Shown piece by piece: positions 16,845-25,979 of a stretch of 64,000 nucleotides of DNA (positions within the stretch are counted from its first letter, which is position 1; each line of letters begins with the position of its first letter). The notes beneath the pieces were generated by a model. The model saw only the letters and a list, made by a program, of their open reading frames with translations. It had not been told where the DNA came from and did not search any database. This stretch comes from Microvirga sp. TS319. Its GTDB lineage: Bacteria > Pseudomonadota > Alphaproteobacteria > Rhizobiales > Beijerinckiaceae. Where the stretch lies: assembly GCF_041276405.1 (NCBI RefSeq), contig NZ_JBGGGT010000001.1:1542501-1606500 (forward strand), read 5' to 3'. The translations under genes and the position numbers were made by a program.

Positions 16845-18098
16845 ATGCGTTTTCGTCATCTGCTCGCGGGCGTCGCCATGAGCTGCGCCACCCTGGCGGC
16901 GTTCGGCGCCAAGGCCGTCGAGATCGAATACTGGCAGTACGTGTTCGACACGCGCGTCAAAGCGATGAACCAGCTGATCACGAAGTTCCAGGAAGCGAAC
17001 CCGGACATCAAGGTCAAGCAGACCACGTTCCCCTACGCCGACTATCAGACGAAAGTCGCCGCCGCGATTCTGGCCGGCCAGGGGCCGGATGTGGTTCAGC
17101 TCTTCTATGGATGGACCGACAATTTCGTCGCCGGCAAGATGATCCGCCCCTTGCGGGCCGAGGCGTTCCCGGCAGCCGATATCGAGCGCGACTTCTTCCC
17201 GATCGTGAGCGCAATGAAGCGCGGAAACGACTATTACGGCCTGCCGACGGCCGTGCGCTCGCTGGCGCTGTTCTACAACAAGAAAGCCTTCAAGGACGCT
17301 GGCCTCGACCCCAACAATCCGCCCAAGACGCTCGAGGAGCTCGTCGCCGCGGCCGAGAAGACGACCAAGCGCGACGGCAGCGGCAACATCGTGTCCGCCG
17401 GCTTGACGCTCGACATGGCCGGTCAGGATCATCAATGGTGGCGCGAGGTGCTGGTCCGGCAGTTCGGCGGCGCCCCCTACACGGACAACGACACCAAAGT
17501 CACCTATAACGACGAGGCCGGCCTGAAGGCCCTGACCTTCTACACGGATCTCCAGAAGAAGCATAAGGTCGGCCAGGTCGGCTTCATGGACGAAGGACAG
17601 GCTGCATTCCGGGCGGGCCTTGCCGCCATGACCATCGACGGCACCTTCCGTCTGGGCTCCTTCAACACGATCAAGGGCTTCGAATGGGGTGTGACCGAGC
17701 TTCCCGCCAATGCCCAGGGCGTGCGCAGCAACTACGCCAGCTACTTCGCCAACGCGATCACCACGAAGGCCGAGGGCGAGAAGCTCGCGGCAGCCGAGAA
17801 GTTCCTGGCCTATGTGTCTTCGCCCGAAGCCATGAAGATCTGGATGGATGTCGTCGGAGAACTGCCGGCCCGCCGCGCAGCCGCTCTCACGCCCGAGAAC
17901 GTCTCGCACCCGATCTATGGTCCGTTCCTCAAGGGCCTCGAATATGCTCACACCACGCAGTTCAAGGATGAGGCGGCCCAGCGGCAGGTGGCCATGGACA
18001 TGGTCAACCGCGTCCTGATCGGCGGCGACGAGCCGAAGGCCTCGCTCGCCAAGGCGGCCGAGGACGAGCAGGCGATCATCGACCGCGCCAAGCGCTAA
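16845..18098 (+). CDS. Family 1 sugar ABC transporter substrate-binding protein
   Basis: 417 residues. A signal peptide is visible (RFRHLLAGVAMSCATLAAFG, cleavage probably after GAKA). The mature part starts IEYWQYVFDTRVKAMNQLI and shows features of family 1 extracellular solute-binding proteins, including VQLFYGWTDNFV, GLPTAVRSLALFYNKKAF (about 128-145) and AFRAGLAAMTIDGTF. These bind oligosaccharides, glycerol phosphate or related polyols in the periplasm. The ATG at 16845 follows GGAGAGGG closely and begins directly at the signal peptide; an in-frame ATG at 16833 is the alternative. First gene of the six-gene import and catabolic operon that diverges from the ROK regulator. Confidence 0.92.
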   Translation: MRFRHLLAGVAMSCATLAAFGAKAVEIEYWQYVFDTRVKAMNQLITKFQEANPDIKVKQTTFPYADYQTKVAAAILAGQGPDVVQLFYGWTDNFVAGKMIRPLRAEAFPAADIERDFFPIVSAMKRGNDYYGLPTAVRSLALFYNKKAFKDAGLDPNNPPKTLEELVAAAEKTTKRDGSGNIVSAGLTLDMAGQDHQWWREVLVRQFGGAPYTDNDTKVTYNDEAGLKALTFYTDLQKKHKVGQVGFMDEGQAAFRAGLAAMTIDGTFRLGSFNTIKGFEWGVTELPANAQGVRSNYASYFANAITTKAEGEKLAAAEKFLAYVSSPEAMKIWMDVVGELPARRAAALTPENVSHPIYGPFLKGLEYAHTTQFKDEAAQRQVAMDMVNRVLIGGDEPKASLAKAAEDEQAIIDRAKR

Positions 18099-18120
18099 GA
18101 AAGTCCGCGAGGATCCAACG

Positions 18121-19047
18121 ATGTCCGTTGTCGCACAGAGAGAGGCCGCCCAAGGCGGCCTCTGGTCGAGAATGAGTCTCGGCCAGAAACAGGTGATATG
18201 GGCGTGGGGTTTCCTCGCGGTTCCTCTGATTTTCTATGTGGTAATCCGCTTCTGGCCGACATTTCAGGCCTTCTACCTCTCGGTCACGGACTGGAGCATC
18301 ACGCGGCCCGCGAGCTTCGTCGGACTCGAGAACTACAAGAGGCTGTTTGCGGATCCCCTCTTCTGGCAGGTGTTCCGCAACACCTTCATGTATCTGATCC
18401 TGGGCACGCCGATCAGCCTGCTGATCTCATTCGTCGTGGCCTATTATCTCGACCGCGTGCGGTTCATGCATTCGTTCATCCGCGCGTTGTATTTCCTGCC
18501 GTTTCTGACGACGGCGGCCGCGATGGCGTGGGTGTGGCGCTGGTTCTACCAGCCTGTTCCCATCGGCGTGATCAATGACATCCTGTCGAGCTTCGGCATT
18601 CCTCAGCAGCCGTTCCTCCGCTCGACCGTGCAGGCGCTGCCGGCCGTGCTGGCTCCCGCGGTCTGGGCGGGCCTCGGCTTCCAGATCATCATCTTTCTCG
18701 CCGGCCTGAGGGCGATTCCCGTCACCTATTACGAAGCCGCGCGCATCGACGGCCTCTCGGAGGGCGCGATTCTCCGGAAGATCACGATTCCGCTGCTCAA
18801 GCCGACGCTCGTCTTCCTCGTCGTGTTCTCGTCGATTGGCTTCCTGCGTATCTTCGACCAGGTCTACAACATCAACACGAACGATCCCGGCGGCCCCCTG
18901 AATTCGACCAAGCCCCTCGTGCTGATGATCTATCAGACGGCGTTCAGCTCCTACGAAATGGGCTATGCGGCGACTCAGACGGTCGTCCTGTTCATGATCC
19001 TGCTCGTCATCTCCCTCGTTCAACTGCGCCTCATGAGAGACCGCTGA
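18121..19047 (+). CDS. Sugar ABC transporter permease (MalF/UgpA type)
   Basis: 308 residues with six hydrophobic segments. It carries the EAA loop that contacts the ATPase, YYEAARIDGLSEGAILRKIT (about residues 202-221). The N-terminal helix and the proline-rich turn FWPTFQAFYLSVTDWSI are typical of the MalF/UgpA/LacF family. It pairs with the next permease, whose ATG overlaps this gene's TGA, and with the ATPase at 21412. Located in the inner membrane. Confidence 0.93.
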   Translation: MSVVAQREAAQGGLWSRMSLGQKQVIWAWGFLAVPLIFYVVIRFWPTFQAFYLSVTDWSITRPASFVGLENYKRLFADPLFWQVFRNTFMYLILGTPISLLISFVVAYYLDRVRFMHSFIRALYFLPFLTTAAAMAWVWRWFYQPVPIGVINDILSSFGIPQQPFLRSTVQALPAVLAPAVWAGLGFQIIIFLAGLRAIPVTYYEAARIDGLSEGAILRKITIPLLKPTLVFLVVFSSIGFLRIFDQVYNINTNDPGGPLNSTKPLVLMIYQTAFSSYEMGYAATQTVVLFMILLVISLVQLRLMRDR

Positions 19048-19898
19048 TGACAACCGTCGCATCTTCCCAAGGTCTGTCCATGCCGCGGATCAGGCCCGGC
19101 CGGATCGTTGCCTGGACGCTCCTGTTCATCGGCGGCGTCATCATGGTGACGCCCCTCCTGTTCATGCTCTCGACGTCCCTCAAGGACGCCTCGCAGGTCT
19201 ATGATCTGCGCGTGATTCCAGCCTCGCCCACGCTCGACAACTATATCGAGATCCTGAGCGACGGACGCTTCGTGCGCTGGTTCGTCAACTCGATGATCGT
19301 GGCGGTCATCGTCACCCTCTCGAACGTCTTCTTCGACAGCCTTGTCGGCTACACGCTGGCGAAGTTTCGGTTCCGCGGCCGGTACGTCGTCTTCATCGCG
19401 ATCCTGTCCACCCTGATGATCCCGACCGAGATGCTGGTGCTGCCCTGGTACCTCATGGCCAGCCAGTTCGGGTGGCTCGACAGCTATTGGGGCATCATGT
19501 TCCCGGGCATGATGACGGCCTTCGGCACCTTCCTGATGAAGCAGTTCTTCGAAGGCGTACCGAACGACTTCCTGGAAGCTGCGCGCATCGACGGGCTCAA
19601 CGAGTTCACCATCTGGTGGAAGATCGCCATGCCGCTGGTCACCCCTGCCCTGTCGGCGCTTGCGATCTTCACCTTCCTGGGCAATTGGACGGCCTTCTTC
19701 TGGCCGCTCATCGTGACCACGAGCGCCGATCTCTACACGCTGCCGGTCGGCCTCTCGAGCTTCGCGGTCGAGCAGTCGATTCAGTGGGAGAAGATCATGA
19801 CGGGCGCGAGCATCGCGACCCTGCCGACCCTCGTCATCTTCCTGTTCCTTCAACGCTACATCGTCCGAGGCGTGATGCTGGCCGGACTGAAAGGCTGA
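19047..19898 (+). CDS. Sugar ABC transporter permease (MalG/UgpE type)
   Basis: 283 residues with six hydrophobic segments. The EAA motif is DFLEAARIDGLNEFTIWWKI (about residues 174-193). The N-terminal pattern TPLLFMLSTSLKDASQVYDL and the IPTEMLVLPWYL segment are typical of MalG/UgpE/LacG partners. The ATG overlaps the TGA of the first permease, indicating translational coupling. It ends five bases before the lyase-like gene. Confidence 0.93.
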   Translation: MTTVASSQGLSMPRIRPGRIVAWTLLFIGGVIMVTPLLFMLSTSLKDASQVYDLRVIPASPTLDNYIEILSDGRFVRWFVNSMIVAVIVTLSNVFFDSLVGYTLAKFRFRGRYVVFIAILSTLMIPTEMLVLPWYLMASQFGWLDSYWGIMFPGMMTAFGTFLMKQFFEGVPNDFLEAARIDGLNEFTIWWKIAMPLVTPALSALAIFTFLGNWTAFFWPLIVTTSADLYTLPVGLSSFAVEQSIQWEKIMTGASIATLPTLVIFLFLQRYIVRGVMLAGLKG

Positions 19899-19903
19899 AG
19901 CCG

Positions 19904-21412
19904 ATGACCGCAGGCACCTTCAAAGACACCTCCGTTTTCCCGGATCCGGTCTACAAGGAAACCGTGCTTCGTCCGCTCTTCGACGGCGCGAAGGACCACC
20001 ATGTCGAGGGCTTTCGGCTCATCGACCGCGCCCATCTCGTCATGCTCCACGAGACCGGGATCCTGACCATCGAGCAGGCCCGTCCCATCGCCCAGGCTCT
20101 CGAGGCCATCGACCGCGAGATCGACGTCGCCAGGCTCGTCTATACCGGCGAGGTCGAGGACTTCTTCTTCCTCATCGAGAAGGAGCTGCGCACCCGTCTC
20201 GGAACGGATCTCGCGGGACGCCTTCACACGGCGCGCTCCCGCAACGATATCGACCACACCCTGTTCAAGCTCGGTCTCAAAGCCCGGATCGATCCTCTGC
20301 TGGAACGTCTCGTCCATCTGGCCGAGACGCTGGCATCGGTCGCAGAGCGGGAAGGCGGGACGCTGATCGTCGCCTACACTCATGGCCAGCCGGCCCAGCC
20401 GACCGTCTTCGGTCACTACCTGTCCGCGATGCTGGAGACCTTGCTGCGCGACATCGCGCGGCTCGAAGCTGCCCGGGACATCGTCGACCGCTCTCCCATG
20501 GGGGCCGCCGCCATTACCACGAGCGGTTTTCCCATCGACCGGGCGCTGATGGCGAACCTGCTCGGCTTCAGCCGTCCCTTGCAAAATTCCTATGGATGCA
20601 TCGCATCCATCGACTACATCACGTCGACCTATTCGGCCATCGAACTGGTCTTCCTGCATCTCGGACGATTCATCCAGGACCTGCAGTTCTGGACGAGCTT
20701 CGAAGTCGGCCAGGTCTACGTTCCCAATGCCTTCGTGCAGATCAGTTCGATCATGCCGCAGAAGCGCAATCCCGTTCCAATCGAGCATATGCGGCACCTC
20801 GCGTCCCAGACCGTCGGGCGTGCGCAGGCCATGCTCACCATCATGCACAACACACCCTTTACGGACATGAACGACAGTGAGGGGGAGACCCAGGGCTTCG
20901 GCTACGGCGCCTTCGAGAGCGGCGGGCGCGTCCTCGACCTGCTCGCGGCTCTTGTTCCGGCGCTTCGCATCAACGGAGACAGGGTCCGCGACAACATCCG
21001 CCGCAGTTGCATCACGGTCACCGAACTCGCCGACAGCCTTGTGCGGCGAGAGGGGCTGTCCTTCCGCGAAGCGCATGAGATCGCGGCGGAGGTCGCCCGT
21101 TCGGTCGTCGCCGTCGGGGGAGATATCGCGGTCGACGGCTACGAGGCCTTTCAGGCGGCCTTCGAACACTGCACGAAGCGCCGGGCGACGATCGACAGGA
21201 CGCAGTTCTCCGAGATCGTCTCGCCGGAGAATTTCGTGGCCGTCCGCGATCGGTTCGGCGGCCCGGCTCCAAGGGCGCTGTCCCAGGCGATCGCCGGATA
21301 TCGCGACATCATCTCCGAGATCCGCCAACGGATGCAGGACACCCGGACGCGGGAGAACGCCTCCGCCCGGGATCTTCAGGCTCGCTTTACCTCACTTCTC
21401 GGAGATCGCTAA
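19904..21412 (+). CDS. Argininosuccinate-lyase-like enzyme of a sugar-uptake operon
   Basis: 502 residues, fumarase/aspartase superfamily. Substrate-site motifs of argininosuccinate lyase are present: RLHTARSRNDIDHT (about 105-118, with isoleucine where glutamine is usual), AYTHGQPAQPTVFGHYLSAM (about 158-177, catalytic histidine), and the mobile signature loop SSIMPQKRNPVPIEHMR (about 281-297, catalytic serine). The family splits N-succinyl compounds into fumarate and an amine. Its place between a sugar permease and the ATPase, and the modified RSRND motif, suggest a different substrate from argininosuccinate. EDDS lyase shows that relatives can use other N-succinyl substrates. It starts five bases after the permease and overlaps the ATPase start by one base. 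Confidence 0.85.
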   Translation: MTAGTFKDTSVFPDPVYKETVLRPLFDGAKDHHVEGFRLIDRAHLVMLHETGILTIEQARPIAQALEAIDREIDVARLVYTGEVEDFFFLIEKELRTRLGTDLAGRLHTARSRNDIDHTLFKLGLKARIDPLLERLVHLAETLASVAEREGGTLIVAYTHGQPAQPTVFGHYLSAMLETLLRDIARLEAARDIVDRSPMGAAAITTSGFPIDRALMANLLGFSRPLQNSYGCIASIDYITSTYSAIELVFLHLGRFIQDLQFWTSFEVGQVYVPNAFVQISSIMPQKRNPVPIEHMRHLASQTVGRAQAMLTIMHNTPFTDMNDSEGETQGFGYGAFESGGRVLDLLAALVPALRINGDRVRDNIRRSCITVTELADSLVRREGLSFREAHEIAAEVARSVVAVGGDIAVDGYEAFQAAFEHCTKRRATIDRTQFSEIVSPENFVAVRDRFGGPAPRALSQAIAGYRDIISEIRQRMQDTRTRENASARDLQARFTSLLGDR

Positions 21413-22482
21413 TGGCGACCATTGAAATCGATCGCCTCGTCAAGCGCTACGGACAGACGACGGTCGTCCATGGAATCGACCTGTCGATCCGGGATGGCGA
21501 GTTCGTCGTCCTGGTCGGCCCTTCCGGATGCGGCAAGTCGACGACGCTACGGATGATCGCCGGACTCGAGGAAATCAGCGACGGCGCGATCCGGATCGAC
21601 GGGCGTGTCGTCAACGACCTTCAGCCGAAGGATCGGAACATCGCCATGGTGTTCCAGAACTACGCCATCTATCCGCACATGACCGTCGCTGACAACATCG
21701 CGTTCGGCCTCTACCGCTCCAAGCTCTCGGCGGGCGAGAAGCGTCAACGCGTCGAGGAGGTCGCCGCGACGCTCGGCCTGTCGCAGCTTCTGGAGCGCCG
21801 TCCCTCGGCGCTTTCGGGCGGCCAGCGCCAGCGCGTCGCGATCGGCCGCGCGATGGTTCGCGATCCGGCCGCGTTCCTGTTCGACGAGCCTCTCTCCAAT
21901 CTCGATGCACAGCTGCGCACGCAGATGCGGATCGAGATCAAACGGCTCCATCACCGGCTCGGCACCACCTCGGTCTTCGTCACTCACGACCAAGTCGAGG
22001 CCATGACCATGGCCGACAGGATCGTGGTGATGCGCGACGGCCGGATTCTTCAGGTCGGCACTCCCCTGGAGCTCTACGACAAACCCGTGGATGTCTTCAC
22101 CGCGCGATTCATCGGAAGCCCGACCATGAACCTGCTTCCGGCGGTCCTGCGGGAGGGCGGAGCGGATCTTGCGACCGGCGGCTCGGTTCGGGCCCCGTCC
22201 TCGTCGGCGACAACGCCCGAGATCCTCGTGGGCGCACGCCCGCAGGATCTCGTTCCGGTCGCTTCGGACGCGCAGGGCCTGACCGTCTCGGGCACGGTCG
22301 CCGTCGTGGAGACTCTGGGCTCCGAAACGCTCGTTCATATCGAGAGCGAGGGGCAGACCGTCATCGGTTCCGCCCCGGGCCGACACATCCCGCGGATCGG
22401 GGAGCACCTGACCCTCCATGCTCCCGCGGAGCGGCTCTATTACTTCGACAAGACCACAGAGAAGGCACTGGCGGCCCAATGA
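21412..22482 (+). CDS. Sugar ABC transporter ATP-binding protein (MalK/UgpC type)
   Basis: 356 residues. Walker A is GPSGCGKSTT (about 37-46), the Q-loop is MVFQNYAIYPHMTV, the signature is LSGGQRQRVAIGRAM (about 134-148), Walker B is FLFDEPLSNLDAQLR, and the H-loop is FVTHDQVEAMTMADR. The C-terminal OB-like regulatory domain characteristic of MalK/UgpC follows from about 235. It powers import by the two upstream permeases. The start overlaps the lyase stop by one base, and the PfkB kinase start overlaps this stop (ATGA). Confidence 0.94.
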   Translation: MATIEIDRLVKRYGQTTVVHGIDLSIRDGEFVVLVGPSGCGKSTTLRMIAGLEEISDGAIRIDGRVVNDLQPKDRNIAMVFQNYAIYPHMTVADNIAFGLYRSKLSAGEKRQRVEEVAATLGLSQLLERRPSALSGGQRQRVAIGRAMVRDPAAFLFDEPLSNLDAQLRTQMRIEIKRLHHRLGTTSVFVTHDQVEAMTMADRIVVMRDGRILQVGTPLELYDKPVDVFTARFIGSPTMNLLPAVLREGGADLATGGSVRAPSSSATTPEILVGARPQDLVPVASDAQGLTVSGTVAVVETLGSETLVHIESEGQTVIGSAPGRHIPRIGEHLTLHAPAERLYYFDKTTEKALAAQ

Positions 22483-23375
22483 GCGGAATGCCCTCCGAGC
22501 GCAACAAGGTCGTGTGCCTTGGGCGGATCTATTGCGATATCATCTTCACGGGCCTGCGCGAGATGCCTGTGCTCGGCCAGGAGCGATTTGCGCAGAACGT
22601 GACGATCACGGGCGGCGGCGGCGCCTATATTACGGCGGCTCATCTTGCCTCTCTCGGCCGCCCGGCCGCGCTCCTCACCCGCCTCGGAACCGACCCGCTG
22701 TCACGCGGCCTCGATGCGGAGCTCGCGGCCAGCGGAATCGATCTGTCCTTCATTGAACGATCGGACGACGCCGGTCCCCAGCCGACCGTCGCGCTCGTCA
22801 TGGACGGCGAAAGAGCCTTCGTGTCGCGGCGTGCGGGCGGCTCCCGGCCGTCGACCCTGGAGCAGGCCCTGGCGGCTCGCGATGTCGCCCATCTGCACAT
22901 TGCGGAATTCGCCACTCTCAGGGACAACCCGGACGTGATCGCCCTGGCGCGCAGCTTGGGCCTGACGATCTCGCTCGACCCGAGCTGGGACGATCACCTG
23001 ATCCGCCAGGATGCGGGTTTCTTCGAGATCTGCGCAGGGATCGACGTCTTTTTCCCCAATGTCGAGGAAGGAAGAGCACTGACCGGCGAAAGTTCGGCGG
23101 AGACAATCATGCACAGCCTCCGCGAGCGATTTCCTCTGGTCGTGCTCAAACGCGGCGAGTCCGGCGCGATGGCCTCGTCGCAGGCTGGTTCCGTTTCGGC
23201 CGAGGCGATCCCGGTCGATGTGGTCGACACGACGGGAGCCGGCGATGCGTTCAACGCCGGCTTCCTGCACTCCTGGCTCGAAACCCGGGATATCGAAAAA
23301 AGCCTGGCGGCCGGAGTCGAATCGGGTGCCCTTTCCGTCCAGTCGGCAGGCGGAGCCCCGTCGCGACAGTTCTGA
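22479..23375 (+). CDS. PfkB-family carbohydrate kinase
   Basis: 298 residues. The N-terminal pattern CLGRIYCDIIFTGL and the glycine run TGGGGAYITAAHLASLG (about 44-60) form the substrate and lid region. The C-terminal PfkB signature DTTGAGDAFNAGFLHSW (about 248-264) carries the catalytic aspartate and the anion hole. These kinases phosphorylate sugars such as ribose, fructose, 2-keto-3-deoxygluconate or nucleosides. As the last gene of the ABC/lyase operon (4-base overlap), it probably traps the sugar part released from the imported compound. The precise sugar is not determined. Confidence 0.88.
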   Translation: MSGMPSERNKVVCLGRIYCDIIFTGLREMPVLGQERFAQNVTITGGGGAYITAAHLASLGRPAALLTRLGTDPLSRGLDAELAASGIDLSFIERSDDAGPQPTVALVMDGERAFVSRRAGGSRPSTLEQALAARDVAHLHIAEFATLRDNPDVIALARSLGLTISLDPSWDDHLIRQDAGFFEICAGIDVFFPNVEEGRALTGESSAETIMHSLRERFPLVVLKRGESGAMASSQAGSVSAEAIPVDVVDTTGAGDAFNAGFLHSWLETRDIEKSLAAGVESGALSVQSAGGAPSRQF

Positions 23376-23399
23376 CGGGGCAGTCACGCGTTCGCGTTG

Positions 23400-23520
23400 T
23401 GCAGCTTGGTGGACTTTTCGGCGAAGTGGATCCGGTTCGCCGTCGAAAAGTGCAGCAGATCAACGACAAGAGTTGATTCCACCTCAATGGAAACAGCTCC
23501 GGAGCGCATCGCTCATGTCT
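23400..23520. repeat. Possible palindromic repeat of a second family
   Basis: Contains GTGGACTTTTCGGCGAAGTG, then GGTTCGCCGTCGAAAAGTGC, two partly inverted blocks around a GGATCC core, followed by a degenerate GAGTTGATTCCACCTCAATG. This resembles another class of intergenic palindromes found in methylobacteria and relatives. A short similar piece (GTGGATTCGATGCGCCGTCA) occurs at about 55804. No open frame is present. Confidence 0.4.
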
Positions 23521-23628
23521 GGAGGGTGCAGGGACATCACCCTCCCGTCATGATGGCTCCGCTCTGTCGAGGGGAGCCGCTTCGAAGCGCCTTGGATCAT
23601 GCGAGGACGGGCATTTCCGGGACGACCC

Positions 23629-24843
23629 TCAAGCTGCCGTGAGGATCTCGTCCGCAGGCCCGAAGAACTCGTAATGGATGCGGTTCGACCGGACCCCGGC
23701 CAAGGCGAGGCCACTGACGAATGCCCGCAGGAACGGCCGCGGGCCGCATAGATAGTAACCCGCCTCGTCCAGGGGCGTGTTCGCCCGCAGCCAATCCACC
23801 GTGATCAGGCCTTCGTGATCGTAATCCACACCACGCCGATCCTCCGCTCGCGGCTCGACGTAGAAGGTCGTCGACCGGATGTTGGCATGGGCCTCCGCGA
23901 GCGACCGCACGTGGTCGTGCATGGCATGGGTAGAGCCGTCCAGCGTGCCGTGCACATAATGGACGCACTTATTAGGATATCGGTCCGCGATGGTTTCCAG
24001 CATGCTGATCATCGGCGTCAGTCCGACACCGCCGCTCAGCAGGACGACAGGCCGCGGCGACTCCTCGTTGAGAAAGAACTCGCCCGCCGGCGGCGCGACC
24101 TTGAGTACCTGCCCCACTTCGGTGTGCTCATGCAACCATCCGGATGCGATTCCCTGCGGCTCCAGTTTGACCGAAATACGGTAGGTCTCGTCGTTCGGGG
24201 CGCTCGAGATGCTGTAATTGCGCTTGAGCGGATGTTGGCCCGGGATGTCGAGCCAGAAGGTGAGATACTGACCCGGCTGGTGACGCAGGATCGGCTTGCC
24301 GTCCTCCGGACGCAGCAGGAAGGAGGTGATGACTTCGCTCTCCCTCTGCATGGCCTCGATCCGAAAATTGCGCCAGCCGTTCCATCCTCCGGGCCTCGAT
24401 GCAAGACTGCTGTAGATCGTCGTCTCCCGCCCGATCAGGACATGGGCCAGGAACCAGTAGGCCTCGCCCCAGGCTGCCAGGATCTCGTCGGTCGCGGCAT
24501 CCCCGAGCACATCCTTGATCGCTCCGAGCAGCGCCTCGGCCACATAGGGATAGTGCTCCGGAAGGATGTGAAGTCCGACATGCTTCTGCGCGATGCGCTC
24601 GACGGCCGGCGCGAGGGCGCTCAGATTATCGATATTCTGCGCATAGGCGAGGATCGCACTTGCAAGCGCCTTGGGCTGCGATCCGGTCTCACCATGATGA
24701 GACTGGTTGAAGAGATCCCGGATGGCCTCGTTCTGGAACATGCGCTCGTACATGCGCAACGTGATCGCCAGTCCGTGCTCTTGGAGCACCGGCACGGTCG
24801 CCTTCACCAGATGAATGCTCATATCGCTTAATGTGCTTGTCAT
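23629..24843 (-). CDS. hmp: Flavohaemoprotein, nitric oxide dioxygenase
   Basis: 404 residues. The N-terminal globin domain (about 1-138) has the proximal haem histidine in IAQKHVGLHILPEHYPYV (about 82-99). The FAD-binding part shows RNYSISSAPN (about 205-214) and the NAD(P)H part SGGVGLTPMISMLE (about 269-282) and YLCGPRPFLRAF, ending YEFFGPADEIL. The enzyme oxidises nitric oxide to nitrate and protects against nitrosative stress. The ATG at 24843, preceded by AAGGTG, gives the usual N-terminus; an in-frame extension to 24879 has no ribosome site. It stands alone, with no recognised NsrR or NnrR gene beside it. Confidence 0.95.
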   Translation of the reverse strand: MTSTLSDMSIHLVKATVPVLQEHGLAITLRMYERMFQNEAIRDLFNQSHHGETGSQPKALASAILAYAQNIDNLSALAPAVERIAQKHVGLHILPEHYPYVAEALLGAIKDVLGDAATDEILAAWGEAYWFLAHVLIGRETTIYSSLASRPGGWNGWRNFRIEAMQRESEVITSFLLRPEDGKPILRHQPGQYLTFWLDIPGQHPLKRNYSISSAPNDETYRISVKLEPQGIASGWLHEHTEVGQVLKVAPPAGEFFLNEESPRPVVLLSGGVGLTPMISMLETIADRYPNKCVHYVHGTLDGSTHAMHDHVRSLAEAHANIRSTTFYVEPRAEDRRGVDYDHEGLITVDWLRANTPLDEAGYYLCGPRPFLRAFVSGLALAGVRSNRIHYEFFGPADEILTAA

Positions 24844-25537
24844 AATATCACCTTCGTTGCTGAAAAAATCATGGGCCACCTGATCGTCGCGTCAGAGCGG
24901 CCGCCAAGGCTCGGAAAATGCGGCCTCGGGGAGTGATCGCCGAGAACGTCGATGCGGGCAGAAGACGGCGATGAATCGAGATCGTTACCTCGATGGCCCC
25001 AAGGGGCACACCTCCTTGCGGACCGGGCAGTGGATGACGAGGATGGCGCGAAAAGGGCAACGACCGCTTTGAGGCGGGATCGGCTCGGTCGCGGGATTGG
25101 TGCCGCTCTGCGTCGTCTCCGACGTACAGGCCAGTCGGCTCGAAGGCAAAGCTCACGGATTCATGGACGGATACGCCATCACCCACAGGGATGAGTCTTG
25201 TATGATCTGACATCGTCAAACCCGGCTGGTGCCGGCACAAAGCTACGTTGCATTTCGCTGTCGAATGGGCGTTACCGCAGGTGCTCTCGACACTCCACTC
25301 CGGAAAATCCCTTAAGGAATCGATTCTGCGGGTCATGTTCGCTGCAGCGGGCTTTGCAGTCGAGGCTCCCGTCCTCTGACGGTCGAGCCGAGCCTTTCCA
25401 AAGAACGAAGTCCTTTGCAGCAGTCCCTTCAACGGCCAAGCCGGTATTGACGGCACCATCAATGACGCCGCCCTCACGCGCGATGCGGCGCAGGGATGCA
25501 AATGCCTGAAGTTCGAGTGCCAGCCGGGCACACGCTT

Positions 25538-25566
25538 CCTTCGAACACACGGAGCGTGTTCGAAGG
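25538..25566. repeat. Perfect 11-bp inverted repeat (hairpin)
   Basis: Arms CCTTCGAACAC and GTGTTCGAAGG are perfect complements separated by the 7-base loop ACGGAGC. No T-run follows on either strand, so it is not a classical intrinsic terminator. It lies in the gene-poor gap and could be a protein-binding site or the fold of a small RNA. Confidence 0.5.
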
Positions 25567-25955
25567 CTCGCGAGCGCGCTTGCCGATGAGCGACTGTGCA
25601 GGGGCAAGGTCCAATCTCGTGCCCTCGCGGGCGCTGGCTCGGACGCAATCCATGACCCGTGTAAGGCAATGGTGCGGGTCACCGCGCGCAGAGACTGCTG
25701 TCATCGCATTGCGCCAGTCGCATCTGCGATGCATGCGTCAGCAACGAAGAATATGACCAGTGGGAAACTTGAGATGCTCGTTGAACCCGTTGGTTCAACC
25801 GCACTTTCCCGTTCGACCATCGGAGCAACCGGACCCTGATCCAGGTCCAAGAGAACCAGCGTGGGACGAGCGAGTTTCGATCACAAAATTTAAGGCGGTT
25901 CATCAATTTTGTTGATCATGATTTGTAGCCTATCTCTTTAGGGCGCAACAGCATT

Positions 25956-25979
25956 TTGACAAGCTATTCGAACGAATAG
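25956..25979 (+). promoter_or_regulatory. TTGACA element with adjoining dyad operator
   Basis: TTGACA (25956-25961) is followed directly by the dyad CTATTCG-AA-CGAATAG (25964-25979), seven-base perfect arms. The layout suggests a -35 box overlapped by a repressor site. The nearest downstream gene is the flavin amine oxidase 360 bases away, so a long leader would be implied. No convincing -10 box was found at the right spacing. Confidence 0.35.

Noticed and set aside
19904..21412. Calling the lyase the arginine-biosynthetic ArgH
   Set aside because: It is embedded in a sugar ABC transporter operon and has a changed substrate motif; a role in arginine synthesis cannot be excluded but is not the best reading.
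24869..25669. 266-codon minus-strand frame in the 1.5-kb gap
   Set aside because: Arg/Pro/His-rich with no hydrophobic core, no good ribosome site and no family resemblance; treated as non-coding or decayed sequence.
25907..25925. FNR/NnrR-like box TTGATCATGATTTG near the flavohaemoglobin and oxidase genes
   Set aside because: Only the left half matches TTGAT-N4-ATCAA; the right half is too divergent and it is far from both starts.
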